From Oscillospiraceae bacterium (GTDB lineage: Bacteria > Bacillota > Clostridia > Oscillospirales > Oscillospiraceae): a stretch of DNA of 8,007 bases. Positions 1-6,130 of this stretch are shown here, piece by piece. The position numbers were made by a program, and so were the translations under genes. Position 1 is the stretch's first letter, and every line of letters starts with the position of its first letter. A model generated the notes under the pieces. The model saw only the letters and a program-made list of their open reading frames with translations. It was not told the DNA's origin and ran no database searches. Location of the stretch: positions 1 through 8,007 of the forward strand of contig JAFXBH010000195.1 of the NCBI GenBank assembly GCA_017521875.1. Reading direction: 5' to 3'.

Positions 1-2148
1 ATGTATTTTACCATGGGACATATGGTGGGACTTCCGGTTCCGGGGTGGTATCACGGTGCAGAGAACGCTTTGGTTGCAGCATTACTGCAGTTGCTTCTTA
101 CTGTTCCGGTTGTGTTTCTGAACAGATCGTATTTTTCCAAAGGTATCAAATCTCTGCTGCATGTATCTCCCAATATGGATTCCCTGATTGCGGTGGGATC
201 CGGGGCGGCTTTGATTTCCGGTGTGTTTGCCTTGTTCCGGATGGCATATTCCGCAGGACACGGTCAGTGGAATATTGTGGCGCAATACAGCGAAAATCTG
301 TATTTTGAATCTGCTGCTATGATCCTGACGCTGATTACTTTGGGGAAATTCCTGGAAACTCGTGCCAAGGGCAAGACCGGTGAGGCGATAGCGTCATTAA
401 TGGATTTGAATCCGAAAATTGCAACAGTTCGCAGAGAGAATAAAGAACGGACGATTCCTGTAGATCAACTAATTGTTGGCGATATTGTGATTGTTCGTTC
501 CGGCAGCGCAATTCCTGCAGATGGTGTTGTAATCTCCGGCAGAGCCGCAGTGGATCAAAGTGCCCTGACAGGGGAGAGTATACCTGTAGAGAAATCTCAG
601 GGAGACCGGGTCGCTACTGCAACCATTAACACAGAGGGTTATCTGGAAATCCGCGTTGAAAAGGTTGGTGAGGACACTACTCTTGCCCAAATCATACGAC
701 TGGTGGAGCAAGCGGGCGGTTCCAAGGCCCCAATTGCGAGACTGGCTGATAAGATTGCGGGGGTATTTGTTCCGGTTGTTATGGTCATTGCCATGGTTGC
801 TTTCGGGTTTTGGCTGGCTGTTGGAGAAACATTTGAATTTGCGCTTACAACCGGCATTGCAGTACTTGTGATTTCCTGCCCGTGTGCTTTGGGTCTGGCT
901 ACCCCCGTTGCCATTATGGTGGGAACGGGTAGAGGCGCAAAGAACGGTGTCTTATTCAAAAATGCAGAAGTGCTGGAAAATCTGCACAGAGTGGATACAG
1001 TTGTTCTCGATAAAACAGGAACACTTACGAAAGGCAAGCCGGAGGTTACCGATATTTTGCCCGGTGATTCAGATGAAAATACACTGTTACAAATTGCGGT
1101 ATCGCTTGAATCCCGGTCAGAACATCCGTTTGCCAAGGCAATTCTGGAGAAAGGGAAAACGATATCTCATCTTCCGGTAGAAGATTTTCGTGTATTACCC
1201 GGTCGTGGTGTTTCCGGTTTAATTGCCGATGAGACAATCTATGGCGGAAATGCGAAGTTGATGCAGGAGATGGATATTACCGTTCCTGACTATCCTGCAC
1301 TGGAATCTGCCGGAAAAACGATGCTATTCTTTGCATCAAAGATGCGATACTATGGTGCTATTGCAGCAGCAGATGTGCTGAAAGAGGACTCGCTAGAAGC
1401 CGTTAAGCAACTGAGAGACTTGCGCTGCAAGGTAATTATGCTGACGGGAGATAATCAAAATACAGCAAACAGCATTGCAAACTCTGCCGGGATCGACTGT
1501 GTAATTGCTGATGTGTTACCGGGTGATAAAGCCGGTGCGGTGGAACAACTTCAGAAAAACGGAAACCGGGTGCTGATGGTTGGCGACGGTATTAATGATG
1601 CGCCTGCATTGGTAACTGCTGATGTGGGCATGGCAATTGGTACAGGTACGGATATCGCCGTGGAAGCAGCAGATGTGGTCTTGATGCAATCTTCTTTGAT
1701 TGGTGTTGCACAGGCTATAGAAATGAGCAAAGCCACGATTCGAAATATTAAACAGAATTTATTCTGGGCGTTTTTCTATAATTGTGTGGGAATTCCCATT
1801 GCCGCAGGTGTACTGTATCCGGCATTCGGAATTCAACTCAGCCCTATGTTGGGCGCTGCAGCAATGAGTCTTAGTTCTGTTTTTGTCGTTACCAATGCTT
1901 TGCGTTTGCGTTACTTTAGGCCGAAAGCCAATGTTAAGGAGGAAAAAGATTTGGAAATTATTATGAAAGTCAATGGTATGATGTGCCCCCACTGCAAAGC
2001 AAGAGTGGAATCTGATTGCAAGGAAATTGCCGGCGTGCAGGACGCAGTTGTGGATCTGCAGGAGAAAATTGTCACAGTAACCGGTTCTTGTGATGTTAAT
2101 CTGGTAAAGCAAAAAATTACAGAAGCGGGATATGAAGTTGTAGAATAA
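1..2148 (+). CDS. copA: Copper-exporting P1B-type ATPase, 5'-truncated by window edge
   Basis: ATP-driven Cu(I) efflux pump of the cytoplasmic membrane. The frame is open to base 1, and the first residues already resemble the second membrane helix of CopA, so the Met at base 1 is probably internal; the first helix and any N-terminal HMA domain lie outside. Visible in order (window numbering): TGES of the actuator domain at 190-193; CPC copper motif in the membrane at 293-295; phosphorylation motif DKTGT with Asp337; SEHP nucleotide-binding motif with His375-Pro376; TGDN at 482-485; GDGINDAP at 528-535; then Tyr593-Asn594 and Met622-x-x-Ser625-Ser626 in the last two helices. CPC, YN and MxxSS together are the signature of Cu(I)-specific P1B-1 pumps. 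A C-terminal HMA domain (about 653-715) carries GMMCPHC with Cys662 and Cys665. All catalytic residues are intact. A strong Shine-Dalgarno lies inside the gene just before the HMA domain. No copper-responsive operator can be judged because the promoter is outside. Confidence 0.95.
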   Translation: MYFTMGHMVGLPVPGWYHGAENALVAALLQLLLTVPVVFLNRSYFSKGIKSLLHVSPNMDSLIAVGSGAALISGVFALFRMAYSAGHGQWNIVAQYSENLYFESAAMILTLITLGKFLETRAKGKTGEAIASLMDLNPKIATVRRENKERTIPVDQLIVGDIVIVRSGSAIPADGVVISGRAAVDQSALTGESIPVEKSQGDRVATATINTEGYLEIRVEKVGEDTTLAQIIRLVEQAGGSKAPIARLADKIAGVFVPVVMVIAMVAFGFWLAVGETFEFALTTGIAVLVISCPCALGLATPVAIMVGTGRGAKNGVLFKNAEVLENLHRVDTVVLDKTGTLTKGKPEVTDILPGDSDENTLLQIAVSLESRSEHPFAKAILEKGKTISHLPVEDFRVLPGRGVSGLIADETIYGGNAKLMQEMDITVPDYPALESAGKTMLFFASKMRYYGAIAAADVLKEDSLEAVKQLRDLRCKVIMLTGDNQNTANSIANSAGIDCVIADVLPGDKAGAVEQLQKNGNRVLMVGDGINDAPALVTADVGMAIGTGTDIAVEAADVVLMQSSLIGVAQAIEMSKATIRNIKQNLFWAFFYNCVGIPIAAGVLYPAFGIQLSPMLGAAAMSLSSVFVVTNALRLRYFRPKANVKEEKDLEIIMKVNGMMCPHCKARVESDCKEIAGVQDAVVDLQEKIVTVTGSCDVNLVKQKITEAGYEVVE
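1936..1965 (+). promoter_or_regulatory. Possible internal ribosome binding site ahead of the CopA HMA domain
   Basis: Inside copA, AAGGAGG (1936-1942) is followed after 8 bases by an in-frame TTG (1951-1953), with an in-frame ATG at 1963-1965. Initiation at TTG would give a 65-residue protein and at ATG a 61-residue one; each is essentially just the HMA domain with CPHC, the size of a free CopZ chaperone. Spacing and strength match the sites that serve two TTG-started genes later in the window. The same bases also encode a Lys-Glu-Glu-Lys-Asp linker, so the match may be fortuitous. Confidence 0.4.
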
Positions 2149-2175
2149 GTCCGTTTTATTGCACAGATGGGATAG

Positions 2176-2181
2176 TATACT
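2176..2181 (+). promoter_or_regulatory. Weak candidate -10 element (TATACT) before the small gene
   Basis: TATACT matches the -10 consensus at five of six positions and lies about 30 bases ahead of the start of the 42-codon gene. No convincing -35 is seen: the hexamer 16 bases upstream is TTTTAT. I see no terminator between copA and this point, so read-through from copA is an equally good source of transcription. Confidence 0.25.
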
Positions 2182-2209
2182 GAGTCCATCACCAAAGGAG
2201 GTATGGATT

Positions 2210-2338
2210 ATGTATTCTATTCGTTATGTGCAGGGACATGTTCATGTGTATGATTTACGGGGAACATTTTTGTTCTCTGCTGATACAGAGCGGGAAGCAA
2301 GAGAGGAACTGAAGGAATATGAGGAATATTCGGCTTGA
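2210..2338 (+). CDS. Small protein of unknown function (42 aa), coupled to truA
   Basis: A 42-codon open frame I cannot assign to a named family. AAAGGAGG at 2194-2201 sits 8 bases before the ATG, among the best ribosome binding sites in the window, and is the main evidence that the gene is real. The ATG at 2203 is too close to that site and gives only 16 codons. The product begins MYSIRYVQGHVHVYD and ends in a highly charged stretch rich in Glu and Arg. It reads as two short beta strands (about 2-25, with a turn near Gly9 and Gly18) followed by an amphipathic helix (about 26-41). It has no signal peptide, membrane segment or cysteine, so it is probably cytosolic. Its last 20 bases overlap the start of truA, implying co-transcription and probably coupled translation. 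The function is unknown; chance occurrence is the main alternative. Confidence 0.7.
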   Translation: MYSIRYVQGHVHVYDLRGTFLFSADTEREAREELKEYEEYSA

Positions 2339-3053
2339 CCTGTGTTATGAAGGAACGCGCTATCGTGGGTGGCAGCGCCTATCCGGGACAGATAATACCA
2401 TCCAGGCAAAACTGGAGCAGACGCTCAGCAGAATATTAGGTGAAGAGATTGAGGTATCTGCCAGTGGAAGAACAGACGCCGGAACACACGCCAAAATGCA
2501 GGTTGTAAATTTCCACTGCGAAAGTGAAATGCCATGCGAAAAGATTCTTTCTGAACTCCGTCGTTATTTACCGGAGGATATCGGCATATATTCCTGTAGA
2601 AATGTTTCTCCTCGCTTTCATGCGCGTCTAAATGCAAAAGAAAAAACCTATATCTATCGTATTTGGAACAGTGATGCGCCTTGTGTGTTCGAAAGGAAAT
2701 TTGTGTTAATCGATCCCAGAGAATTGGATATGGATGCTATGATAAAAGGCGCCGGATACTTCCTTGGTGAACACGATTTCGCTGCCTTTTGCGCGCAAAG
2801 TAAGACCAAAAAATCTACGATTCGCTATATTCGAAGATTGGAAATTCAACGAATCGGAAATGAAATTATTTTCACTGTAACTGGCAACGGCTTTTTGCAT
2901 CATATGGTAAGAATTATGGTGGGAACATTACTGGAGGTCGGCAGGGGAGAGAGACAACCGGAAAATATCCTGCAGTTGTTTGCAGCCAAGCGGGCAGATG
3001 CCGGCGCTTTGGTGCCTGCCTGTGGTCTGTGCCTTGTGGAGGTAGAATATTGA
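2319..3053 (+). CDS. truA: tRNA pseudouridine(38-40) synthase TruA
   Basis: Converts uridine to pseudouridine at positions 38-40 of the tRNA anticodon stem-loop in the cytosol; the family works as a homodimer without cofactors. The 244-residue length is normal. The N-terminus has the typical YEGTRYRGWQ element (10-19). The catalytic motif GRTDAGTHA lies at 50-58 with Asp53 as the nucleophile, and the C-terminal conserved block FLHHMVRIMVGTL starts at residue 192, with the conserved Arg198. The start ATG lies 20 bases inside the upstream small gene. Its own Shine-Dalgarno is poor: AAGGA at 2312-2316 is only two bases away, and an AGAGGA (2302-2307) is rather far at 11 bases. Initiation therefore probably depends on ribosomes finishing the small gene. 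The stop overlaps the start of the next gene. Clostridia often carry more than one truA copy; I cannot tell which this is. Confidence 0.95.
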   Translation: MRNIRLDLCYEGTRYRGWQRLSGTDNTIQAKLEQTLSRILGEEIEVSASGRTDAGTHAKMQVVNFHCESEMPCEKILSELRRYLPEDIGIYSCRNVSPRFHARLNAKEKTYIYRIWNSDAPCVFERKFVLIDPRELDMDAMIKGAGYFLGEHDFAAFCAQSKTKKSTIRYIRRLEIQRIGNEIIFTVTGNGFLHHMVRIMVGTLLEVGRGERQPENILQLFAAKRADAGALVPACGLCLVEVEY

Positions 3054-3391
3054 ACATTCAAATATTTGGCAAAAACAAATGTTTCGATACTAAGAAAGCA
3101 GAACGCTATTTTAAGGAGCGTCGTATCAAATATCAAATGGTAGACCTGATTCGATACGGTCTGTCCGGCAAGGAATTTGATACTGTCCTGAGAGGCGTGG
3201 GTGGTATTGATCATTTAATTAACTGGGAATCCAAAAGTTCGGATGTTACGCTGATGAAATATATGGATGACACAAGGGCAAAAGAGGACAAGGTGTTTGA
3301 TGATCCTTCCTTGATGCGTACGCCTATCGTCCGTAATGGTAAAGAGGTTACGGTTGGGTACTGTCCGGATGTTTGGGATCAGTGGAAATAA
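3050..3391 (+). CDS. ArsC/Spx-like thioredoxin-fold protein (113 aa)
   Basis: Small cytosolic protein of the ArsC/Spx family (COG1393 type). I take the TTG at 3050 as start: GGAGG at 3038-3042 lies 7 bases ahead, and the TTG overlaps the truA stop (TTGA). An upstream GTG at 3029 would swallow the ribosome binding site. The N-terminus has the family strand and active-site loop, IQIFGKNKCFDTKKAER, with Cys11 followed by Phe-Asp-Thr, so it has neither the CxxC of Spx nor the usual CGTS-like loop of ArsC. A later block has Arg90-Thr-Pro-Ile-Val, corresponding to the family's RPI motif, and Cys105 follows. The middle-region arginine expected near residue 60 in plasmid ArsC appears absent, with LINWESK there instead. 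Arsenate reduction is therefore not supported; a glutaredoxin-like thiol role or Spx-like regulation is possible. Genomes usually label such proteins arsenate reductase family. The gene ends the truA unit and is followed by a terminator. Confidence 0.85.
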   Translation: MNIQIFGKNKCFDTKKAERYFKERRIKYQMVDLIRYGLSGKEFDTVLRGVGGIDHLINWESKSSDVTLMKYMDDTRAKEDKVFDDPSLMRTPIVRNGKEVTVGYCPDVWDQWK

Positions 3392-3404
3392 GATATGTTT
3401 TTAC

Positions 3405-3437
3405 AAAAGCAGTTTCTGAATGCAGAAACTGCTTTTT
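3405..3437 (+). terminator. Rho-independent terminator after the truA unit
   Basis: A perfect 14-bp stem (arms 3405-3418 and 3423-3436) encloses the four-base loop AATG; the right arm merges into a run of five T (3433-3437) followed by GTTTT. It begins 13 bases after the stop of the ArsC/Spx-like gene and separates this unit from the symporter gene. The left arm starts with AAAA, so it might also work on the other strand, but no gene needs it there. Confidence 0.9.
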
Positions 3438-3494
3438 GTTTTGGAAATTTATCTTGCAAAATAGAGAAAAAGGTGATATTCTAGGAGGTACATA

Positions 3495-4859
3495 TTGCTA
3501 GGTTTACTGGATTGGTTAAATCGCTTCGTGTGGGGGTTCCCGGCACTGTTTTTGATTCTGTCCGTAGGTATAGTTTTAAGTATAAAAACAAGATGGGCGC
3601 AGTTCCGTTTGTTCCCTGCGGCAGTTAGAGCGTTTTTTAAGAAACCGGATAAAGAGGAGAAAGCGCAAGGCATCTCTCCTTTCAAGGCGCTATGCACAGC
3701 CCTTGCCGCCACCGTTGGCACAGGTAACTTAGCAGGTGTTGCAGGTGCGATTGCTATTGGAGGTCCGGGATCCATCTTCTGGATGTGGATCTGCGGATTT
3801 TTAGGTATGGTAATCAAGTTCGCAGAGGCGACCCTTTCTGTGCGTTATCGCATTGTTGCTAAGGATGGCAATTATGTTGGTGGTCCGATGTATATTGTGC
3901 AGCAGGGGATGCAGAAGAAATATCATTATCTGGCATATATTTACTGCTTTTTTGGTGTAGTCGCGGCTTTTGGTGTTGGCTCTGCCACCCAAATCAATGC
4001 GGTTTTGGGCGGTATCAACGGCGCGATCGTTGCCTGTGGCGGCCAGGAGTCGAAGATAGTCAATATATTGATTGGTGCTATATTATCAATTTTAATTATG
4101 ATTGTCTTTCTTGGCGGTGCCAAAAGAATTTCCAATGCAGCCGCTTTGATTGTTCCCTTTGCTTCTGTGTTTTATCTTGCCCTTTGTTTAGGTGTCCTGC
4201 TGCTGAATATATCTGAAGTCCCCCAGGCGCTGAACAGTATATTGCTTGGGGCGTTTTCCCCCGGAGCAGTGACTGGTGGCGTCGTGGGATCGGTGTTTCG
4301 AACGCTCCGAATCGGCACTTCCAGGGGCGTATTTACCAACGAAGCAGGAATGGGAACGGCAGGAATTGCCCATAGCACTGCCCGCGTATCTCATCCGGTC
4401 CACCAAGGACTGATGGGAATTATGGAAGTGTTTTTGGATACGATTGTTATTTGCACCATGACTGCACTGGTGATTTTATGCAGCGGTGTTTCAATACCTT
4501 ACGGACAGGATACCGGGGTTCTGTTGACATCTGCAGCATTTTCCCGGGTGTATGGTGGCTGGGTACATATTCCGCTGGCCTTCTCTCTGTGCTGCTTTGC
4601 AGTTGCTACGATTATCGGCTGGGGGTTGTATGGTGTCCGGTGCGCTCAGTTTTTATTCGGTGATCGTGTGTGGAAAAGATTTGCGATCCTGCAGGCTGTT
4701 TCTGTTATGGTTGGCGCAATTTTAAAGACAGATATAGTGTGGTCTATGTCAGAGACGGCCAATGGCCTTATGGCAATTCCCAATTTAGTTATTTTATGTT
4801 ATTTTATTCCCGAAATAGTCCGTATGGTTAAGTCCTACAGTACTCATTCGGATATATAG
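3495..4859 (+). CDS. Sodium:alanine symporter family (AGCS) amino acid transporter
   Basis: Cytoplasmic-membrane importer of the alanine/glycine:cation symporter family, using the sodium (or proton) gradient to take up alanine, glycine or related small amino acids. Its 454 residues are normal for the family. About ten or eleven hydrophobic segments are visible, for example near 11-31, 82-110, 145-165, 188-207, 215-238, 307-331, 357-384 and 422-446. Family hallmarks are GTGNLAGVAGA (75-85), the signature PGSIFWMWI (91-99), and FTNEAGMGTAGIAHS (280-294). The start is TTG with AGGAGG at 3483-3488, six bases ahead; no better start exists. A terminator lies 57 bases upstream, so the gene needs its own promoter within 3438-3482, where I found nothing convincing. 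The aminotransferase follows after 20 bases with no terminator, so the two are very probably co-transcribed. The family is equivalent to AlsT/DagA/AgcS; the exact substrate cannot be read from sequence. Confidence 0.95.
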   Translation: MLGLLDWLNRFVWGFPALFLILSVGIVLSIKTRWAQFRLFPAAVRAFFKKPDKEEKAQGISPFKALCTALAATVGTGNLAGVAGAIAIGGPGSIFWMWICGFLGMVIKFAEATLSVRYRIVAKDGNYVGGPMYIVQQGMQKKYHYLAYIYCFFGVVAAFGVGSATQINAVLGGINGAIVACGGQESKIVNILIGAILSILIMIVFLGGAKRISNAAALIVPFASVFYLALCLGVLLLNISEVPQALNSILLGAFSPGAVTGGVVGSVFRTLRIGTSRGVFTNEAGMGTAGIAHSTARVSHPVHQGLMGIMEVFLDTIVICTMTALVILCSGVSIPYGQDTGVLLTSAAFSRVYGGWVHIPLAFSLCCFAVATIIGWGLYGVRCAQFLFGDRVWKRFAILQAVSVMVGAILKTDIVWSMSETANGLMAIPNLVILCYFIPEIVRMVKSYSTHSDI

Positions 4860-4879
4860 CGTTACATGTGGAGGTACCA

Positions 4880-6088
4880 ATGAAGATTTCAGCAAATTCA
4901 AAGCGCTGTGTACTTTCTCCTATTCGGAAATTTTATCCATTTTCTGAGAAGGCGAAGGCTCAGGGGAAAAAGGTTTATCATTTAAATATCGGGCAGCCTG
5001 ACTTGCCCACTCCGGAGGCGTTTTTTGAAGCAACCCAGGCGTTTAGCCAGAAGACTTTAGAGTATGCGCCCTCTCCCGGTATGCCTGTTCTGCTGGATGC
5101 GGTTCAAAAATATTATGAAAAATTAGATGTCACTCTGAAAACTGATGATATTTTTATTACTACAGGTGGCAGTGAAGCCCTGCTTTATACTTGCTTAAGC
5201 ATATTAGATCCCGGTGATGAAGTGATTATTCCTGAGCCGTATTACCCTAATTACCGAACTTTTATCAATGCCGCCGGTGGCAAGATTTGTCCGCTGCCTA
5301 CGCAGCCTGAGAATGGTTATCGATATTGTGACCGGGAGAAAATCGAAGGACTCATTAATGCCAATACCCGCGCAATCTTGCTGACCAACCCCGGTAACCC
5401 TACCGGTGTTATGTTGAGCGAGGCTGAGATGCAGATGATTGCCGATATTGCCAGGAAGCATAATTTGTACATTATCAGTGATGAGGTATATCGTGAGTTC
5501 TGCTACGATGATAGCGGCAGAATTCCCTGCATGGGCCGTATTCAGGGTATTGAAGATAATCTGATTATTGTTGATTCTGTGTCAAAGAGATTTTCTTCCT
5601 GTGGCGCTCGCATTGGCTGCGCAATTACCAAAAATATAGATATTCAGGATGCATTGATGAAGTTCTGTCAGTCCAGACTGTCTGTTGCTACACTTGATCA
5701 GATTGGCGCAGCGGCTCTGTACGGTGTAGATGATGAATACATCCGGAGATCCGTCCGGGAGTATAGACACCGCAGAGATGTGTGTATAACCGGCCTGAGA
5801 AATATTCCCGGTGTTATGGTAGAGGAGCCTATGGGTGCTTTCTATGTGATGGTGAAGTTGCCGGTTGATGACACAGATGTATTCCAGGAGTGGTTGCTTA
5901 CTGAGTTTGATGATCACGGAGATACTGTAATGTATGCTCCCGGCGCCCCGTTCTATGAAACCCCTGGCAGTGGTGTTGATGAAGTTCGTATTGCCTATGT
6001 TTTGGAAGAAAACAAACTGAAACGCGCCATTGAAATCCTTGGCCTTGGAATTGCTCGCTATCGTAAGGAAAAAATGGGTATAGAATAA
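4880..6088 (+). CDS. Class I/II PLP-dependent aminotransferase (aspartate aminotransferase-like)
   Basis: Cytosolic fold-type I aminotransferase that moves an amino group from an amino acid to a 2-oxo acid through pyridoxal phosphate. I start it at the ATG (402 residues) because GGAGGT at 4870-4875 lies five bases ahead; an in-frame GTG at 4868 overlaps that site and is unlikely. In this numbering the key residues are present: NPGNPTG at 170-176 with Asn173, Asp201 and Tyr204 in SDEVYREF contacting the cofactor, Lys236 in SVSKRFSS forming the Schiff base, and Arg370 in DEVRIAYV binding the substrate carboxylate. GGSEALL in the N-terminal third matches the phosphate-binding loop. The gene is the second of a pair with the alanine symporter, suggesting action on the imported amino acid, for example alanine to pyruvate with glutamate as product; aspartate, aromatic or branched-chain activity is equally possible from sequence. 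A strong terminator follows eight bases after the stop. Confidence 0.93.
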   Translation: MKISANSKRCVLSPIRKFYPFSEKAKAQGKKVYHLNIGQPDLPTPEAFFEATQAFSQKTLEYAPSPGMPVLLDAVQKYYEKLDVTLKTDDIFITTGGSEALLYTCLSILDPGDEVIIPEPYYPNYRTFINAAGGKICPLPTQPENGYRYCDREKIEGLINANTRAILLTNPGNPTGVMLSEAEMQMIADIARKHNLYIISDEVYREFCYDDSGRIPCMGRIQGIEDNLIIVDSVSKRFSSCGARIGCAITKNIDIQDALMKFCQSRLSVATLDQIGAAALYGVDDEYIRRSVREYRHRRDVCITGLRNIPGVMVEEPMGAFYVMVKLPVDDTDVFQEWLLTEFDDHGDTVMYAPGAPFYETPGSGVDEVRIAYVLEENKLKRAIEILGLGIARYRKEKMGIE

Positions 6089-6095
6089 AATAAAT

Positions 6096-6130
6096 TGCCG
6101 ATCCGCCTTCTGGCGGATCGGCATTTTTTT
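6096..6130. terminator. Probably bidirectional terminator between convergent genes
   Basis: A perfect 12-bp G+C-rich stem (6096-6107 and 6112-6123) with a TTCT loop is followed on the + strand by seven T (6124-6130), a strong end for the aminotransferase transcript. Read on the - strand, the same hairpin is followed by ATTTATTTTATTC, an adequate U-rich tail for the lipoprotein transcript arriving from the right. The lipoprotein stop codon (6129-6131) lies within the T-run itself. Confidence 0.92.

Noticed and set aside
639..1136. 165-codon open frame on the - strand within copA
   Set aside because: It lies wholly opposite conserved P-type ATPase motifs (CPC, DKTGT), is low in complexity, and has no ribosome binding site that I can see; it is a shadow of the coding strand.
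2167..2191. GATGG/CCATC inverted repeat with an AGTATACT palindrome inside, as an operator or terminator
   Set aside because: The outer arms are only five bases, the two symmetries do not share a centre, and no T-run follows; this is compatible with chance.
3454..3482. TTGCAA, 17-base spacer, TATTCT as a promoter for the symporter gene
   Set aside because: Transcription would begin near 3489, after the AGGAGG at 3483-3488, so the message would lack its ribosome binding site only six bases before the TTG start.
4868..4879. GTG at 4868 as the aminotransferase start
   Set aside because: It overlaps the GGAGG at 4870-4874 that is ideally placed for the ATG at 4880, and no other ribosome binding site lies ahead of it.
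5582..6124. 180-codon open frame on the - strand opposite the aminotransferase
   Set aside because: It runs through the terminator hairpin and opposite the conserved aminotransferase C-terminus, and its composition is that of an antisense shadow.
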